From contig JANOVV010000072.1 in assembly GCA_031417555.1 (NCBI GenBank), positions 33,330-97,329 on the forward strand: DNA of 64,000 nucleotides, read 5' to 3'. Below are positions 45,746 to 55,494 of the stretch, one piece after another (within the stretch, counting starts at the first letter, position 1; each line of letters starts with the position of its first letter). Under the pieces are notes generated by a model, which ran no database searches, was not told where the DNA came from, and saw only the letters and a list, made by a program, of their open reading frames with translations. This DNA comes from JADKIH01 sp031417555. Lineage in GTDB: Bacteria; Bacteroidota; Bacteroidia; AKYH767-A; 2013-40CM-41-45. The position numbers were made by a program, and so were the translations under genes.

Positions 45746-46894
45746 TTAATGGGATTTATATTCTGAAGTGACTACATAAAGTTCCTTCAGTTTTTCAACA
45801 ACAAAATCAATTTCTTCTTTTGTATTATACTTGCTGAAAGAAAAGCGAACAGATGGCCTTTCAGAGTTTCCATAAAGAGTTTTCAATACATGTGAACCGG
45901 TATCAGTTCCTGAAGAACAAGCGCTGCCTCCGGAGCATGCAATGCCTGCAATATCAAGATTAAATAAAAGCATCTCTGAATTTTCAGTTGCGGGAAAAGA
46001 AACATTTAAAACCGTATAAAGACTCTTTCCAATCGTATCTCCATTAAATTTTATATCAGGAATACTAGCTTTTAACTTCTCAGCCATGTAGTTTTTTAAA
46101 TTCGTAATTTTTTCTTTGTGTTCATCGAGCTGATTAAATGCAATTTCCATTGCTTTTGCTAATCCAACGATGCCATAAACATTTTCAGTTCCTCCCCGCA
46201 TATTTCTCTCCTGCGATCCTCCGAAAATAAAAGGATGTATCCGTATTTTACTGTTGATGTAAAGAAATCCAACGCCTTTGGGGCCATGAAATTTATGAGC
46301 AGCACAATTAATGAAATGAATATTTATCTTCTTCAGATCAAATGGAAAATGTGCCATTGTTTGAACAGTATCACTATGAAAAATCGCATTGGATTTTTCA
46401 CAAATATCTCCTACTTCTTTTAATGGTAATAGATTTCCAATTTCATTATTTCCATGCAAGAGACTAACCAGACTCCGGTCATTGGATTTCAATAATTCTT
46501 CCAAATGGGATAAGTTTACATGACCTTTTTCATCAAGATCAACAAAGCTTAATTTTATCTTTCCATTTTTTGCAAGTTCTTCAAGAGTATGAAGAACTGC
46601 ATGATGTTCAACACGGGAAGTAATTGCATGTTTTATTCCCAGGTCACGAATAGAGCAAAAAATTGCTGTGTTATTTGCTTCAGTACCACCACTTGTAAAA
46701 AAAATCTCCGATGGAGCAACATTAAGCAAACGTGCAACAGTTTTTCTGGCCGTTTCAATTGCAGCTTTAGTTTCACGCCCCCAGGAATGAATGGAAGAAG
46801 GATTGCCGAAACTATTCTGCATAACAGATAACATTGCTTTAATCACTTCGGGATCAAGAGGCGTTGTTGCAGCATTGTCGAGATAAACTTTCAT
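45746..46894 (-). CDS. Cysteine desulfurase (NifS/IscS family)
   Basis: It removes sulfur from cysteine for iron-sulfur clusters or tRNA thiolation. Motifs include DNAATTPLDPEV, TSGGTEANN, HHAVLHTLE and HSDTVQT. The PLP lysine is Lys201 in NCAAHKFHGPKG, and the catalytic cysteine is Cys326 in SGGSACSSGT. The protein has 382 residues, as in group I NifS/IscS. It follows glmM by 16 bp on the same strand. No scaffold gene (IscU/NifU) is nearby, so the specific pathway is not set. Confidence 0.95.
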   Translation of the reverse strand: MKVYLDNAATTPLDPEVIKAMLSVMQNSFGNPSSIHSWGRETKAAIETARKTVARLLNVAPSEIFFTSGGTEANNTAIFCSIRDLGIKHAITSRVEHHAVLHTLEELAKNGKIKLSFVDLDEKGHVNLSHLEELLKSNDRSLVSLLHGNNEIGNLLPLKEVGDICEKSNAIFHSDTVQTMAHFPFDLKKINIHFINCAAHKFHGPKGVGFLYINSKIRIHPFIFGGSQERNMRGGTENVYGIVGLAKAMEIAFNQLDEHKEKITNLKNYMAEKLKASIPDIKFNGDTIGKSLYTVLNVSFPATENSEMLLFNLDIAGIACSGGSACSSGTDTGSHVLKTLYGNSERPSVRFSFSKYNTKEEIDFVVEKLKELYVVTSEYKSH

Positions 46895-46910
46895 GGTTTA
46901 GAAGATCGAT

Positions 46911-48317
46911 TTATTTAATCAGTTTTTCACTGATCATATCTTTAATATCGAAGATAATTTTTTCCGCAAGATTTTGAGCAGTTGTCTGTGATTGACTTTC
47001 TGCATATATCCTGATTATTGGCTCTGTATTACTTTTCCGCAGGTGTACCCATTCTTTATCAAATTCAATTTTTACGCCATCTACGGTATTAATAGGCTGT
47101 CTCTTATATTTTTCCTGAATTCCTTCCAATATACGATCAACATTAATATCGGCCGTTAATTCAATTTTATTTTTTGAAATATAATAATTAGGATAAGATG
47201 CACGCAACATGGAAGTATTTTTTCCATACTTGGCAAGGTGTGTGAGAAAAAGTGCAATGCCTACTAAAGCATCACGGCCATAATGTAAATCAGGGTAAAT
47301 TATTCCGCCGTTTCCTTCACCGCCGATAACTGCATGATTTGCTTTCATCGCTTCCACTACATTCACTTCCCCGACTGCAGCGGCAAAATACTTTCCGCCG
47401 GCCTTTTCGGTAATATCCCTTAAAGCCCGTGTAGAAGATAAATTAGAGACCGTATTTCCTTTTTTGTTTTTTAAAATATAATCGGCAACTGCCACAAGCG
47501 TATATTCTTCACCGAACATTTCACCATCCTCACAAACAAGGGCAAGTCTGTCGACATCCGGATCAACTACAATACCCAAATGTGCATTTCTCTTTTTGAC
47601 TTCCTTGGCAATGTCTCCCAAATGTTCAGGAAGCGGTTCAGGATTGTGAGGGAATTGTCCATTGGGTTCGCAAAAAAGTTCTATAATATCATCGACACCC
47701 AAAGACCTTAACAAAGCAGGTACAACGATGCCACCGGTTGAATTTACGCAGTCAATAACAATTTTAAATTTACGTGCTTTTATTGCCTTTACATCTACTA
47801 AAGGTAAAGCCAGAATTTTATCAATATGTTTTAAATGAAAGTTCGTTTCTGTCGTGTATTTACCAAGTTTACTCACTTCGGCAAAGTGAAAATCCTCGCT
47901 ATGGGCAATTTCCAGAATCTCAGCACCGTCGGCAGCTGAAACGAATTCACCTTTATTATTTAAAAGCTTTAAAGCATTCCATTGTTTGGGATTGTGGCTG
48001 GCAGTCAAAATAATTCCGCCATCGGCATTAAATTCAGTAACGGCGATTTCAACAGTAGGTGTTGTAGAAAGCCCAAGATAAATTACATCAATTCCCAAAC
48101 CCTTTAATGTACCTGCAACGAGATTTTGAACCATCTCGCCGGAAATACGAGCATCTCGTCCGATTGCAATTACTGATTTGCGTGATTTATTTGTATTTTT
48201 TATGATCCAGGTACCATATGCTGCTGTATACTTTACTATATCAACAGGTGTTAATCCTTCGCCTGGTTTCCCCCCGATTGTCCCCCTGATGCCTGAAATT
48301 GATTTTATAAGAGCCAC
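46911..48317 (-). CDS. glmM: Phosphoglucosamine mutase
   Basis: It converts glucosamine-6-phosphate to glucosamine-1-phosphate for peptidoglycan and LPS. The alpha-D-phosphohexomutase fold is complete: active phosphoserine Ser107 in TASHNPKQWNALK, metal loop VDPDVDRLALV, sugar-binding GEGNGGIIYP and the phosphate-binding RKSNTEPIIRIYAES at the end. At 468 residues it is slightly longer than proteobacterial GlmM. Start codon is GTG (MALIKSISGIRGTIGG). A TATCTTTG box lies 33 bases upstream. A broader PMM/PGM role cannot be excluded. Confidence 0.9.
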   Translation of the reverse strand: MALIKSISGIRGTIGGKPGEGLTPVDIVKYTAAYGTWIIKNTNKSRKSVIAIGRDARISGEMVQNLVAGTLKGLGIDVIYLGLSTTPTVEIAVTEFNADGGIILTASHNPKQWNALKLLNNKGEFVSAADGAEILEIAHSEDFHFAEVSKLGKYTTETNFHLKHIDKILALPLVDVKAIKARKFKIVIDCVNSTGGIVVPALLRSLGVDDIIELFCEPNGQFPHNPEPLPEHLGDIAKEVKKRNAHLGIVVDPDVDRLALVCEDGEMFGEEYTLVAVADYILKNKKGNTVSNLSSTRALRDITEKAGGKYFAAAVGEVNVVEAMKANHAVIGGEGNGGIIYPDLHYGRDALVGIALFLTHLAKYGKNTSMLRASYPNYYISKNKIELTADINVDRILEGIQEKYKRQPINTVDGVKIEFDKEWVHLRKSNTEPIIRIYAESQSQTTAQNLAEKIIFDIKDMISEKLIK

Positions 48318-48349
48318 GTTTTCTTTTTTAATTTATCTCTAGAATGCAA

Positions 48350-48357
48350 CAAAGATA
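48350..48357 (-). promoter_or_regulatory. Probable -7 box of the glmM promoter
   Basis: On the minus strand this reads TATCTTTG followed by TTGC, a full match to TAnnTTTG, 33 bases from the GTG. The -33 position has no clear TTG. Confidence 0.45.
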
Positions 48358-48436
48358 AACGTTTTCCACTCATTTATGCCCTTAATTTGAAGAGTAAACG
48401 AGGGTATTTATCAACGAACTTGTTAGAGAAAAGAAA

Positions 48437-48464
48437 CAAGAGCCAAGAATCAAGAATCAAGAGA
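48437..48464. repeat. 7-bp-period array between glmM and the DinB gene
   Basis: Four consecutive heptamers: CAAGAGC, CAAGAAT, CAAGAAT and CAAGAGA. They share CAAG with the arrays at 15136 and 43911. Confidence 0.7.
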
Positions 48465-48522
48465 CATGGTTTTGTAAAATTAATAAAAGGATTATAACTT
48501 AAATTTGCTAGAACTTAGAAAA

Positions 48523-49032
48523 TTACCAGGTTCCGGCATAATCGAGTTTATGGCCGGTTGAAAAAGCAATGTAATCAAATTTCAATTTTACAATTTGGCG
48601 AAAATGGAGATAGTCATGTGCAAGCCAATTGGACAAGAAAAAATTACCGGATAAAGGGCCATATTTAGGATGCATATAAGTATTTTCAAAGTGATCTGCT
48701 TTAATTGATCGAAGCCATTTAACCGTATCCTTTCTTTCCTGTAAAAAATCAATTAAGACATTGCTGAAAATTTTAGAAGAATAATTTCTGCTGGTTGCCC
48801 ATCCCACAGGATCAGTAGGTGGAAGAGGTTGTGAAGGGTTTTCCAAAACATGCTTGAGTCGAAGACCGAAATCATCTCTTTCTTCATCGTATAGGTGACA
48901 AATAATTTCTAACAAATTCCATTTCCCTTGCATATTGCGCCAAAGAATTAATTCTTCCGGAATATTTGTAAAGAGACCTTGAAATACATGGATATTGCTT
49001 TCAAGTTGAGAGATAATATTGGCGGAATTCAT
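48523..49032 (-). CDS. DinB-family putative metal-dependent protein
   Basis: This 169-residue four-helix-bundle protein matches the DinB/YfiT family of metal-binding hydrolase or thiol-transfer proteins. Likely metal ligands are the histidine in LEIICHLYDEERDDFG and the two in NWLAHDYLHFRQIV. The start is ATG (MNSANIISQLESN). Family functions include thiol S-transfer and detoxification, but this member's activity is not known. It is a single gene on the minus strand. Confidence 0.83.
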   Translation of the reverse strand: MNSANIISQLESNIHVFQGLFTNIPEELILWRNMQGKWNLLEIICHLYDEERDDFGLRLKHVLENPSQPLPPTDPVGWATSRNYSSKIFSNVLIDFLQERKDTVKWLRSIKADHFENTYMHPKYGPLSGNFFLSNWLAHDYLHFRQIVKLKFDYIAFSTGHKLDYAGTW

Positions 49033-49358
49033 AAAAGGAATTCTAAAAGTTTTATAAATAAACTAAACTTTCTCCAAACGGAAAAACAAAGACTAAAATT
49101 AAATAGTCGTTTCACTAAATAAAAAATTGAAAAACACTAAGTACGTTACAAATAACTTTGAATAAATTTGAATTACCGATGCAATTATAAGATCTTGATA
49201 TCGTATTGTTTAAGCTATCGTATGGAAAGTATTTATACTTAATCTTCAGTAACAATTCTCAAAACATCAATTCGAAATAATGAATAAAATTATAAAAACA
49301 ATTCATACATGTTAAATGAAGCTATCCTTTCGTATCTTACTCTCTTTAAATAAATAAA
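49033..49358. other. Intergenic stretch between divergent DinB and a small ORF
   Basis: 326 AT-rich bases. I see no RNA structure, repeat array or promoter match that I would support. Confidence 0.4.
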
Positions 49359-49565
49359 ATGAATAGCGACGAAATTAGTATTGCAGTTGAAAAAAAATTT
49401 CCAGAATTTTTCCAGAAATCAAACACGAAATTCCGTGATTATTTAGAATTTGTTTCGACCTATGAAGCGACCGGTTATGGCAGCTTTTCTATTACAAAAT
49501 CTCTTCCGAATGAAATCAGGAATTATGCTTTAAGTATTTTTGAAAGTATGAACACTTTGCCGTGA
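49359..49565 (+). CDS. Small hypothetical protein (68 residues)
   Basis: An ATG-initiated, fairly balanced small frame: MNSDEISIAVEKKFPEFFQK followed by an amphipathic pattern and FSITKSLPNEIRNYALSIFE. I do not recognise a family. It stands 190 bp before the large histidine kinase on the same strand, and no membrane segment is present. Coding is plausible from composition but not certain. Confidence 0.45.
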   Translation: MNSDEISIAVEKKFPEFFQKSNTKFRDYLEFVSTYEATGYGSFSITKSLPNEIRNYALSIFESMNTLP

Positions 49566-49755
49566 ACAATGTACTTAGCATAATGTTAATTATTAATAAA
49601 ATATCGTTACTTTTCAATTTACAATAAAACACATTAACGATTTACTTCTATTGTAATTTATTGGCGGGGATAAAGAATTTATTCGTTGTAAATAATCTAT
49701 GGTAATTTTATTTTGATTATTAAAAAAGAAAATCATTTATAATAATACAAAGAAA

Positions 49756-52700
49756 TTGAAAAATACAATAATAAAATTTCCTTTTTATATAACAGCTTTG
49801 ATGTTGGTTATACTTGTTGGAACTTACTTTGTAATTAATAAACAATCCAGTATTTTAAGAAACATAGCACAATTGGATGAAAAATCGGATGAGATAATAT
49901 ATAGAACACAGAAAGTATTAACAACAGCAAACGACATTGAATTTGGAATAAATGATTTCCTATTTGCAAAAAATAAAAATTCAATTCAATCAATTCAGGA
50001 AGCCAAAAATATTATTAACAGGGAAATTGCTGTTTTGATCAAACTTCGGGAAGGTAATCATATCTTTATTTCCAGAATTGACTCAATTAATTTTTACGTT
50101 GATAAACAATTAAATTTATCTAAAAAAATATATGTTTTACAAAGCAAGAATAATATTAATTCTAAAAACAGATTGTCGTTTTTATTTGAAAATAAATTAA
50201 ACACAAATAAAATACACAAACAGATTGACCGGATTCACTTAGAAGAAAATAAATTTATGTTGCAACAAAATATGGATCACCAAAAAACATCCTCCAATGT
50301 TGCAAGTATATTTATCTTATCAACATTTTTGATTATGCTTCTAATGCTTACACTTTTATCCAAATTAAAAGGTGAAATTAAAAAAAGAATAGACTCAGAG
50401 TTTGAATTAATACAATTAAAGGATGGATTGGTGATGGAAGTAGCCACAAGATCAAGTCGTTTAATTGAATCTAGAAATAAATTGTCTGAAACTCTTGAAA
50501 GAATAACAGATGCTTTTGTTTCTATTGATAATACATGGTGTTACACTTATCTTAATAAAAAAGCCGGAGAAATATTAAACCGTGACCCTGATAAATTAAT
50601 TGGTAAAAACATTTGGGAGGAATTTCCTGAAGGTATTAACCAACCCTTTTACCATGCTTATTATAAAGCAATGAAAGAACAGGAATATATTTACCTGGAA
50701 GAATATTATCCTCCCTATGATACCTGGTTTGAGAATCATATTTATCCATCTCCAAATGGATTAACTATATATTTCAAAGATGTCAGCGAAAAAAAGAAAG
50801 CTGAAATTCTTTTAAGGAAAAAGGAAAATCAAATAAAAGAAAGTGAAGAATTATATCATTCCATTTTCAATAATAGCGGAGAAGCTATTTTATTAACTAT
50901 ATCCGATGGTACGATTTTATCCGCAAATCCTGAAGCGGTTAAAATATTTGGATGGAGTGAAGAAGAGATTTGTAAGTTGGGTCGTAAAGGAATATTAAGT
51001 GAAAATAATCCCAATTTACCTTTGGCTTTAGAAGAAAGAAAAAAGACTGGCCGTTTTAAAGGCGAATTTAATTTTATTAGAAAAGACAATAGCGAATTTT
51101 TAGGCGAAGTGGCATCAACAATTTTTACAGCTTCTAATGGTGAAGAAAGAACCAGTATGATAATCCGTGATATTTCTGAAAGAAGAAAAACAGAAGATGA
51201 GTTACGTAAAAGTGAAGATCGTTTTCGTTCTCTTATTGAACAAGCTTCTGATGCTATTGTAACTGCAGATAAAAATGGAAATCTGCTTGAAGTTAATTCG
51301 AGTTTTTGTGAATTATTGGGTGCTGCAAAAGAAGAGATAATAAACCAAAATATTCGATCTTTTATGGAACCGAAGCAATTAGCATCGGATCCTTTACGGT
51401 TTGACTTACTTTACAAAAATATAAATATTATAAGAGAACGCAAGATGGTACGAATGGATGGAACTTTGGTTGATGTTGAAATTAATGTAAAAATGTTAAC
51501 TGACGGAAGACTATTATCCATTTTTCGTGATGTAAGTGAAAGAAAAAAAACCGAAAAGCAATTAAAAGAAAGTGAAGTGAAATTTCGACATTTATTTGAA
51601 AGAAATCTGGCTGGCATTTTTCAGTCAAATGTAAAAGGTAATATAATTACTTGTAATCCGGCCTTTGCTAAAATATTGGGATATGATTCACCCTTAGAAC
51701 TAATCAATAAGCATGCTAGCATGCTTTATTTTTCCGAAAACGACAGAAATAAATTCATTAATACCATAAGAGAAAAACAGGTTTTGACTTTTTTTGAATC
51801 TATCCTAAAAAACAAAAATGGAGAACCTGTATATGTAATTGAAAATAGCACATTGATTAAAGATCCACTTACAGACGAAGAATTGCTTGAAGGTGTATTG
51901 GTTGATATCACGGAACAAAAAAAGATTGATTTTGATTTAGCAATTGCCCATCAGAAACTTACCTTTCATCTAAACAATTCACCATTGGGAATCATTGAAT
52001 GGGATAAAAATTTCCTGATACAAAAATGGTCAAGTAGATCTGAACATATTTTTGGATGGAAAGAATCTGAAGTTATTAATAAAAATTTTAAAGATTTAAA
52101 TTTAGTTTTTGAAGAAGACCTGTTGGAAGTTATTAAAGTTGCAGAAGATTTAATGAGTGGAAATTATAATAGTAACAATTCCACTAACAGGAATAATACT
52201 AAATCGGGAGAGGTAATTTATTGTCAGTGGTTTAATTCTGTACTAATAGATGAAACTGGTAATATCCAGTCTATATTATCTTTAATTTTGGATATCACTG
52301 AAAATAAAAAAGCGGAAAAAGCTTTAGTTGCTAGTGAAAACCACTTACGAACTATTTTACAAACTGAACCTCAGTGTATAAAACTACTAGGTAAAAACAA
52401 TGAATTGCTGGATATGAATCCTGCCGGTCTAGCTATGGTAGAAGCAGATAGTCTTGAGCAGCTGAAAGGAAAATCAATATTAGGTATTGTTGATGATCCT
52501 TATAAAAAGGCCTTTGCGCAACTTACCAAAGATATATTTAAAGGAGATGCAGGTTGGCTTGAATTTGAAATTACAGGATTAAAAGGAACACACCGTTGGC
52601 TAGAAACAAATGCAGTTCCGTTAAAAAATGCCGATGATACCATTTATTCTTTGCTAGGTGTAACCCGAGATATAACCGAAAGAAAAAAAGCGGAAATCAG

Positions 52701-53766
52701 ATTAATAGAAAGTGAAGAAAAATTCCGGACATTAGTGGATCTGGCTCCGATTGGTATCTTCTTTGTTAAACCGGATGGGGAAGTAACCTATGGTAATGCT
52801 GCTGATTTGAAAATGACGGGACTTACCTGGGAAGAAATGGAAGGGTTTAACTGGATTAATGCCATTCATCCTGATGATAGAAATAAAGTCTTAGAGGATT
52901 GGAAAAAATCCAAAGAGACAGGCAACCCTTACAAAGCAACCGGTCGTTATTTGCATAAAGATGGTAAAATTGTTCATTGGGATATATCAACTGCTCCAAT
53001 TATTGTCGAAGGAAAAAATATAGGATTTATTGGAATTGTTCTCGATGTAACAGATCGCATTAAAACAGAAGAAGAAATCATTTCCACTTCCAAACAATTA
53101 AGACAATTATCAACTCATCTTCAAAACATACGCGAAGAAGAAAGAACACATATTGCTCGAGAAATCCATGATGAACTCGGACAATCACTTACTGCATTAA
53201 AAATGGATGTGTCATGGATTAAAAAAAAGTCGGATAAGAAAGATGAATTCATTCAGGAGAAACTTACAGGTATGATATCACTAATTAATGATACTGTTCA
53301 AACCGTAAGAAGAATATCTTCTGAACTACGTCCATCCATTATTGATGACCTTGGATTGATTTCAGCACTTGAATGGCAAAGTCACGAATTTGAAAAACGC
53401 ACTTCAATAAAATGTAGTTTTAAATCCGGTTTCAATGAACTTACATTAAACAAAGGCTCTTCCATTGGTATCTTCAGGGTTTTCCAGGAAGCACTTACTA
53501 ATATTGCAAGACATGCAAAAGCATCCGAAGTGGAATCTGTAATTGAGAAAAATGATAAACATATTTTTCTTAAAATAAAAGATAACGGTATTGGTTTTAA
53601 AATGAATCAAACTAAAAATTCAAACACACTTGGATTGGTAGGAATGCGTGAACGAGCAATCATGCTTGGAGGACAGCTTAACATTGAAAGTACAATCGAT
53701 AATGGAACTGAAATAACTCTCGAAATCCCTTTTGATTTAGAAAAATTGACAAACGAAAACACATGA
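49756..53766 (+). CDS. Giant multi-PAS sensor histidine kinase (NarL-type HisKA_3)
   Basis: This 1336-residue kinase has an N-terminal membrane helix (about 7-26), a short extracytoplasmic sensor (about 30-180) and a second helix (about 183-203). Six or seven PAS/PAC units follow, recognised by repeated phrases such as GEAILLTISDGTILSANPEA, FGWSEEEICKLG and VTDRIKTEEE. The DHp helix is EERTHIAREIHDELGQSLTA (His1138), then the HATPase region with FRVFQEALTNIARHAKA, IKDNGIGFK and LGLVGMRERAIML. It is a HisKA_3 kinase that phosphorylates LuxR-type regulators, matching the next gene by 4-bp overlap. Start codon is TTG 49756; ATG 49801 lies inside the first helix and would truncate it. Confidence 0.92.
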   Translation: MKNTIIKFPFYITALMLVILVGTYFVINKQSSILRNIAQLDEKSDEIIYRTQKVLTTANDIEFGINDFLFAKNKNSIQSIQEAKNIINREIAVLIKLREGNHIFISRIDSINFYVDKQLNLSKKIYVLQSKNNINSKNRLSFLFENKLNTNKIHKQIDRIHLEENKFMLQQNMDHQKTSSNVASIFILSTFLIMLLMLTLLSKLKGEIKKRIDSEFELIQLKDGLVMEVATRSSRLIESRNKLSETLERITDAFVSIDNTWCYTYLNKKAGEILNRDPDKLIGKNIWEEFPEGINQPFYHAYYKAMKEQEYIYLEEYYPPYDTWFENHIYPSPNGLTIYFKDVSEKKKAEILLRKKENQIKESEELYHSIFNNSGEAILLTISDGTILSANPEAVKIFGWSEEEICKLGRKGILSENNPNLPLALEERKKTGRFKGEFNFIRKDNSEFLGEVASTIFTASNGEERTSMIIRDISERRKTEDELRKSEDRFRSLIEQASDAIVTADKNGNLLEVNSSFCELLGAAKEEIINQNIRSFMEPKQLASDPLRFDLLYKNINIIRERKMVRMDGTLVDVEINVKMLTDGRLLSIFRDVSERKKTEKQLKESEVKFRHLFERNLAGIFQSNVKGNIITCNPAFAKILGYDSPLELINKHASMLYFSENDRNKFINTIREKQVLTFFESILKNKNGEPVYVIENSTLIKDPLTDEELLEGVLVDITEQKKIDFDLAIAHQKLTFHLNNSPLGIIEWDKNFLIQKWSSRSEHIFGWKESEVINKNFKDLNLVFEEDLLEVIKVAEDLMSGNYNSNNSTNRNNTKSGEVIYCQWFNSVLIDETGNIQSILSLILDITENKKAEKALVASENHLRTILQTEPQCIKLLGKNNELLDMNPAGLAMVEADSLEQLKGKSILGIVDDPYKKAFAQLTKDIFKGDAGWLEFEITGLKGTHRWLETNAVPLKNADDTIYSLLGVTRDITERKKAEIRLIESEEKFRTLVDLAPIGIFFVKPDGEVTYGNAADLKMTGLTWEEMEGFNWINAIHPDDRNKVLEDWKKSKETGNPYKATGRYLHKDGKIVHWDISTAPIIVEGKNIGFIGIVLDVTDRIKTEEEIISTSKQLRQLSTHLQNIREEERTHIAREIHDELGQSLTALKMDVSWIKKKSDKKDEFIQEKLTGMISLINDTVQTVRRISSELRPSIIDDLGLISALEWQSHEFEKRTSIKCSFKSGFNELTLNKGSSIGIFRVFQEALTNIARHAKASEVESVIEKNDKHIFLKIKDNGIGFKMNQTKNSNTLGLVGMRERAIMLGGQLNIESTIDNGTEITLEIPFDLEKLTNENT

Positions 53767-54389
53767 ACATATTAATAGCCGATGATCATACAATAGTAAG
53801 AAAAGGTATAAGACAAATTCTCATGGAAGAATTTAGTGATGCATTTATTGAAGAAGTTGCGGATGGAAATGAAATGCTTCATAAAATAAGAAATGAAAAA
53901 TTTGATATTGTTATTAGTGATATTTCTATGCCAGGCAGAAGCGGATTAGAATCATTGAAACAGGTAAAAGAAGAATTTCCCAAACTTCCTGTTTTAATTC
54001 TTAGTATGTATTCGGAAGATCAATATGCCATTCGGGTTTTAAAAGCAGGAGCCTCAGGTTACCTTACTAAAGACAGTGCTCCCGAAGAATTGGTGAAAGC
54101 AGTTAAACAAATTGTGAGCACCGGCCGTTATATTTCCTTAACAGTTGCCGAGAAACTGGCCGAAAATATTAATCAGAACTCTTCGGAACAGTTGCATGAA
54201 TCGCTTTCAGACCGCGAATTTGAAGTTTTAAAAATGATAGGCTCCGGAAAAACAGTTTCTGAAATAGCTCAAATACTTTCTCTTAGTGTAAATACAATCA
54301 GTACATACAGAGTTAGAATATTGGAAAAGACAAAGCTACATTCCAATTCTGAAGTGATGCATTATGTGCTTGAAAACAAGCTTGTTTAA
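53763..54389 (+). CDS. NarL/LuxR-family response regulator
   Basis: A 208-residue regulator. The receiver domain has Asp7-Asp8, phosphoacceptor Asp53 (ISDISMPGRSG) and Lys103 (GYLTKDSAPEEL). The C-terminal HTH is LSDREFEVLKMIGSGKTVSE, then IAQILSLSVNTISTYRVRIL. Its ATG overlaps the kinase stop by four bases (ATGA), so it is the cognate partner. Target promoters are not identifiable from this window. Confidence 0.95.
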   Translation: MNILIADDHTIVRKGIRQILMEEFSDAFIEEVADGNEMLHKIRNEKFDIVISDISMPGRSGLESLKQVKEEFPKLPVLILSMYSEDQYAIRVLKAGASGYLTKDSAPEELVKAVKQIVSTGRYISLTVAEKLAENINQNSSEQLHESLSDREFEVLKMIGSGKTVSEIAQILSLSVNTISTYRVRILEKTKLHSNSEVMHYVLENKLV

Positions 54390-54522
54390 ACTTTTTGTAT
54401 AGCCATTTTTTGTAGTGCAAACCATGACATGTACTAGTTAATATTACTTACATTTTTTTAAAGAAATGAGCTACAAACTTTGTTTGAGGGCTTTCGTTTT
54501 ATTGTATGTAATTAAATACTTA

Positions 54523-54912
54523 ATGCCAAAGACAAACAAATTTAAAATACTTCTTGCCAATCAATCACCGCTTATCAATGGGAAATTATATTCTATGATA
54601 TCCGGTCTGAATAATATTTCCGTGATCGGCATGGCTGAAAATAATACTGAAGCTATGACAATTATTGAAGTAATGAAACCTCATGCCATTATTCTGGATA
54701 CCCAACAAACCGGAAATAATAGCATTGATCTGTTAACAGAATTACAAACTAAACATCAGCAAATAAAAGTTATTGTTTTTACAAACCGGACAGACTCATA
54801 TTATAAATATTTGTGTCTGAAGCACGGTGCAGACGTTTTTCTGGATAAGTCGAGTGAGTTCGAACAGTTACCTGAAATCTTAAATGTTATGTCAAAGGAA
54901 ATTCTTGAATAA
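54523..54912 (+). CDS. Degenerate response-regulator receiver protein
   Basis: A stand-alone receiver fold of 129 residues. The phospho-Asp is kept (Asp59 in IILDTQQTG), as are Thr in VIVFTNRTD and Lys109 in VFLDKSSEF. The acidic pair that binds Mg is replaced by Ala12-Asn13 (ILLANQSPL), so phosphorylation is doubtful. The ATG at 54523 is preferred; a start at 54466 would add a short hydrophobic segment of low similarity to any receiver. It follows the LuxR regulator by about 130 bp, and may be a decoy or regulator in the same pathway. Confidence 0.75.
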   Translation: MPKTNKFKILLANQSPLINGKLYSMISGLNNISVIGMAENNTEAMTIIEVMKPHAIILDTQQTGNNSIDLLTELQTKHQQIKVIVFTNRTDSYYKYLCLKHGADVFLDKSSEFEQLPEILNVMSKEILE

Positions 54913-54965
54913 AAAGTATTTCGATTTGTAGAATTCAATTTACAATATTAAAAAAATTAAAAAGT

Positions 54966-55283
54966 ATGTGTGTAAAAATTAAGATGAAGCATCCCGAACA
55001 ATTATTTCCGGCTATAGAAAATGGAATTAAGGTTAACAAAATAAAATCGTGGGAAATTGACGAAGACGGTCATATTACACATACTCCAAATAAGTTCTAT
55101 AAAAAAGCATGGTTTAGCGCAAGCGTAGATCAGAATAATGGCGAAGTTGTTTTTAAATACATACGTCAGAAAAATGCAAAAGAAGACAAAGCACTATACG
55201 GCATGTACCACGGACGTTTGTTGAAAATGATTATGTCGAATTTTTACAAAAAGTTTGAAGTATTATCGACTGTAATTGAGTGA
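54966..55283 (+). CDS. Small hypothetical protein (105 residues)
   Basis: I do not recognise this protein. It is basic with alternating charged strands (KIKSWEIDEDGHITHTPNKF, then WFSASVDQNNGEVVFKYIRQ) and a C-terminal helix ending FYKKFEVLSTVIE. No membrane helix or signal peptide is seen. It lies 53 bp after the degenerate receiver on the same strand and may share its transcript. Confidence 0.6.
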   Translation: MCVKIKMKHPEQLFPAIENGIKVNKIKSWEIDEDGHITHTPNKFYKKAWFSASVDQNNGEVVFKYIRQKNAKEDKALYGMYHGRLLKMIMSNFYKKFEVLSTVIE

Positions 55284-55431
55284 GTTAGTAGGTTTTTATA
55301 TCGATTTTTAATTTTTTTAACTTTTAATTATTGTTTTTAAGTTACCCAAAAATGGGGTTAGACTTATTTCTCATAGTAAAAATACAAGTAGAATAGTTAA
55401 TATTCATTACTATCAAGCTGATAAAAAACTA

Positions 55432-55461
55432 TTGGCTGACTTTATATTTAGTCTATATTTG
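55432..55461 (+). promoter_or_regulatory. Textbook Bacteroidota promoter of the tRNA-Arg gene
   Basis: TTG at 55432-55434, exactly 19 bases, then TATATTTG at 55454-55461, a full match to TTG-N19-TAnnTTTG. Transcription should start near 55468, about 27 bases before the tRNA 5' end. Confidence 0.85.
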
Positions 55462-55494
55462 CAACCTCAAAAAAAACAACTTATTTTTAAAATA

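Noticed and set aside
54466..54522. Longer start for the degenerate receiver
   Set aside because: Adds a short hydrophobic stretch not found in receivers; ATG 54523 matches the fold start.
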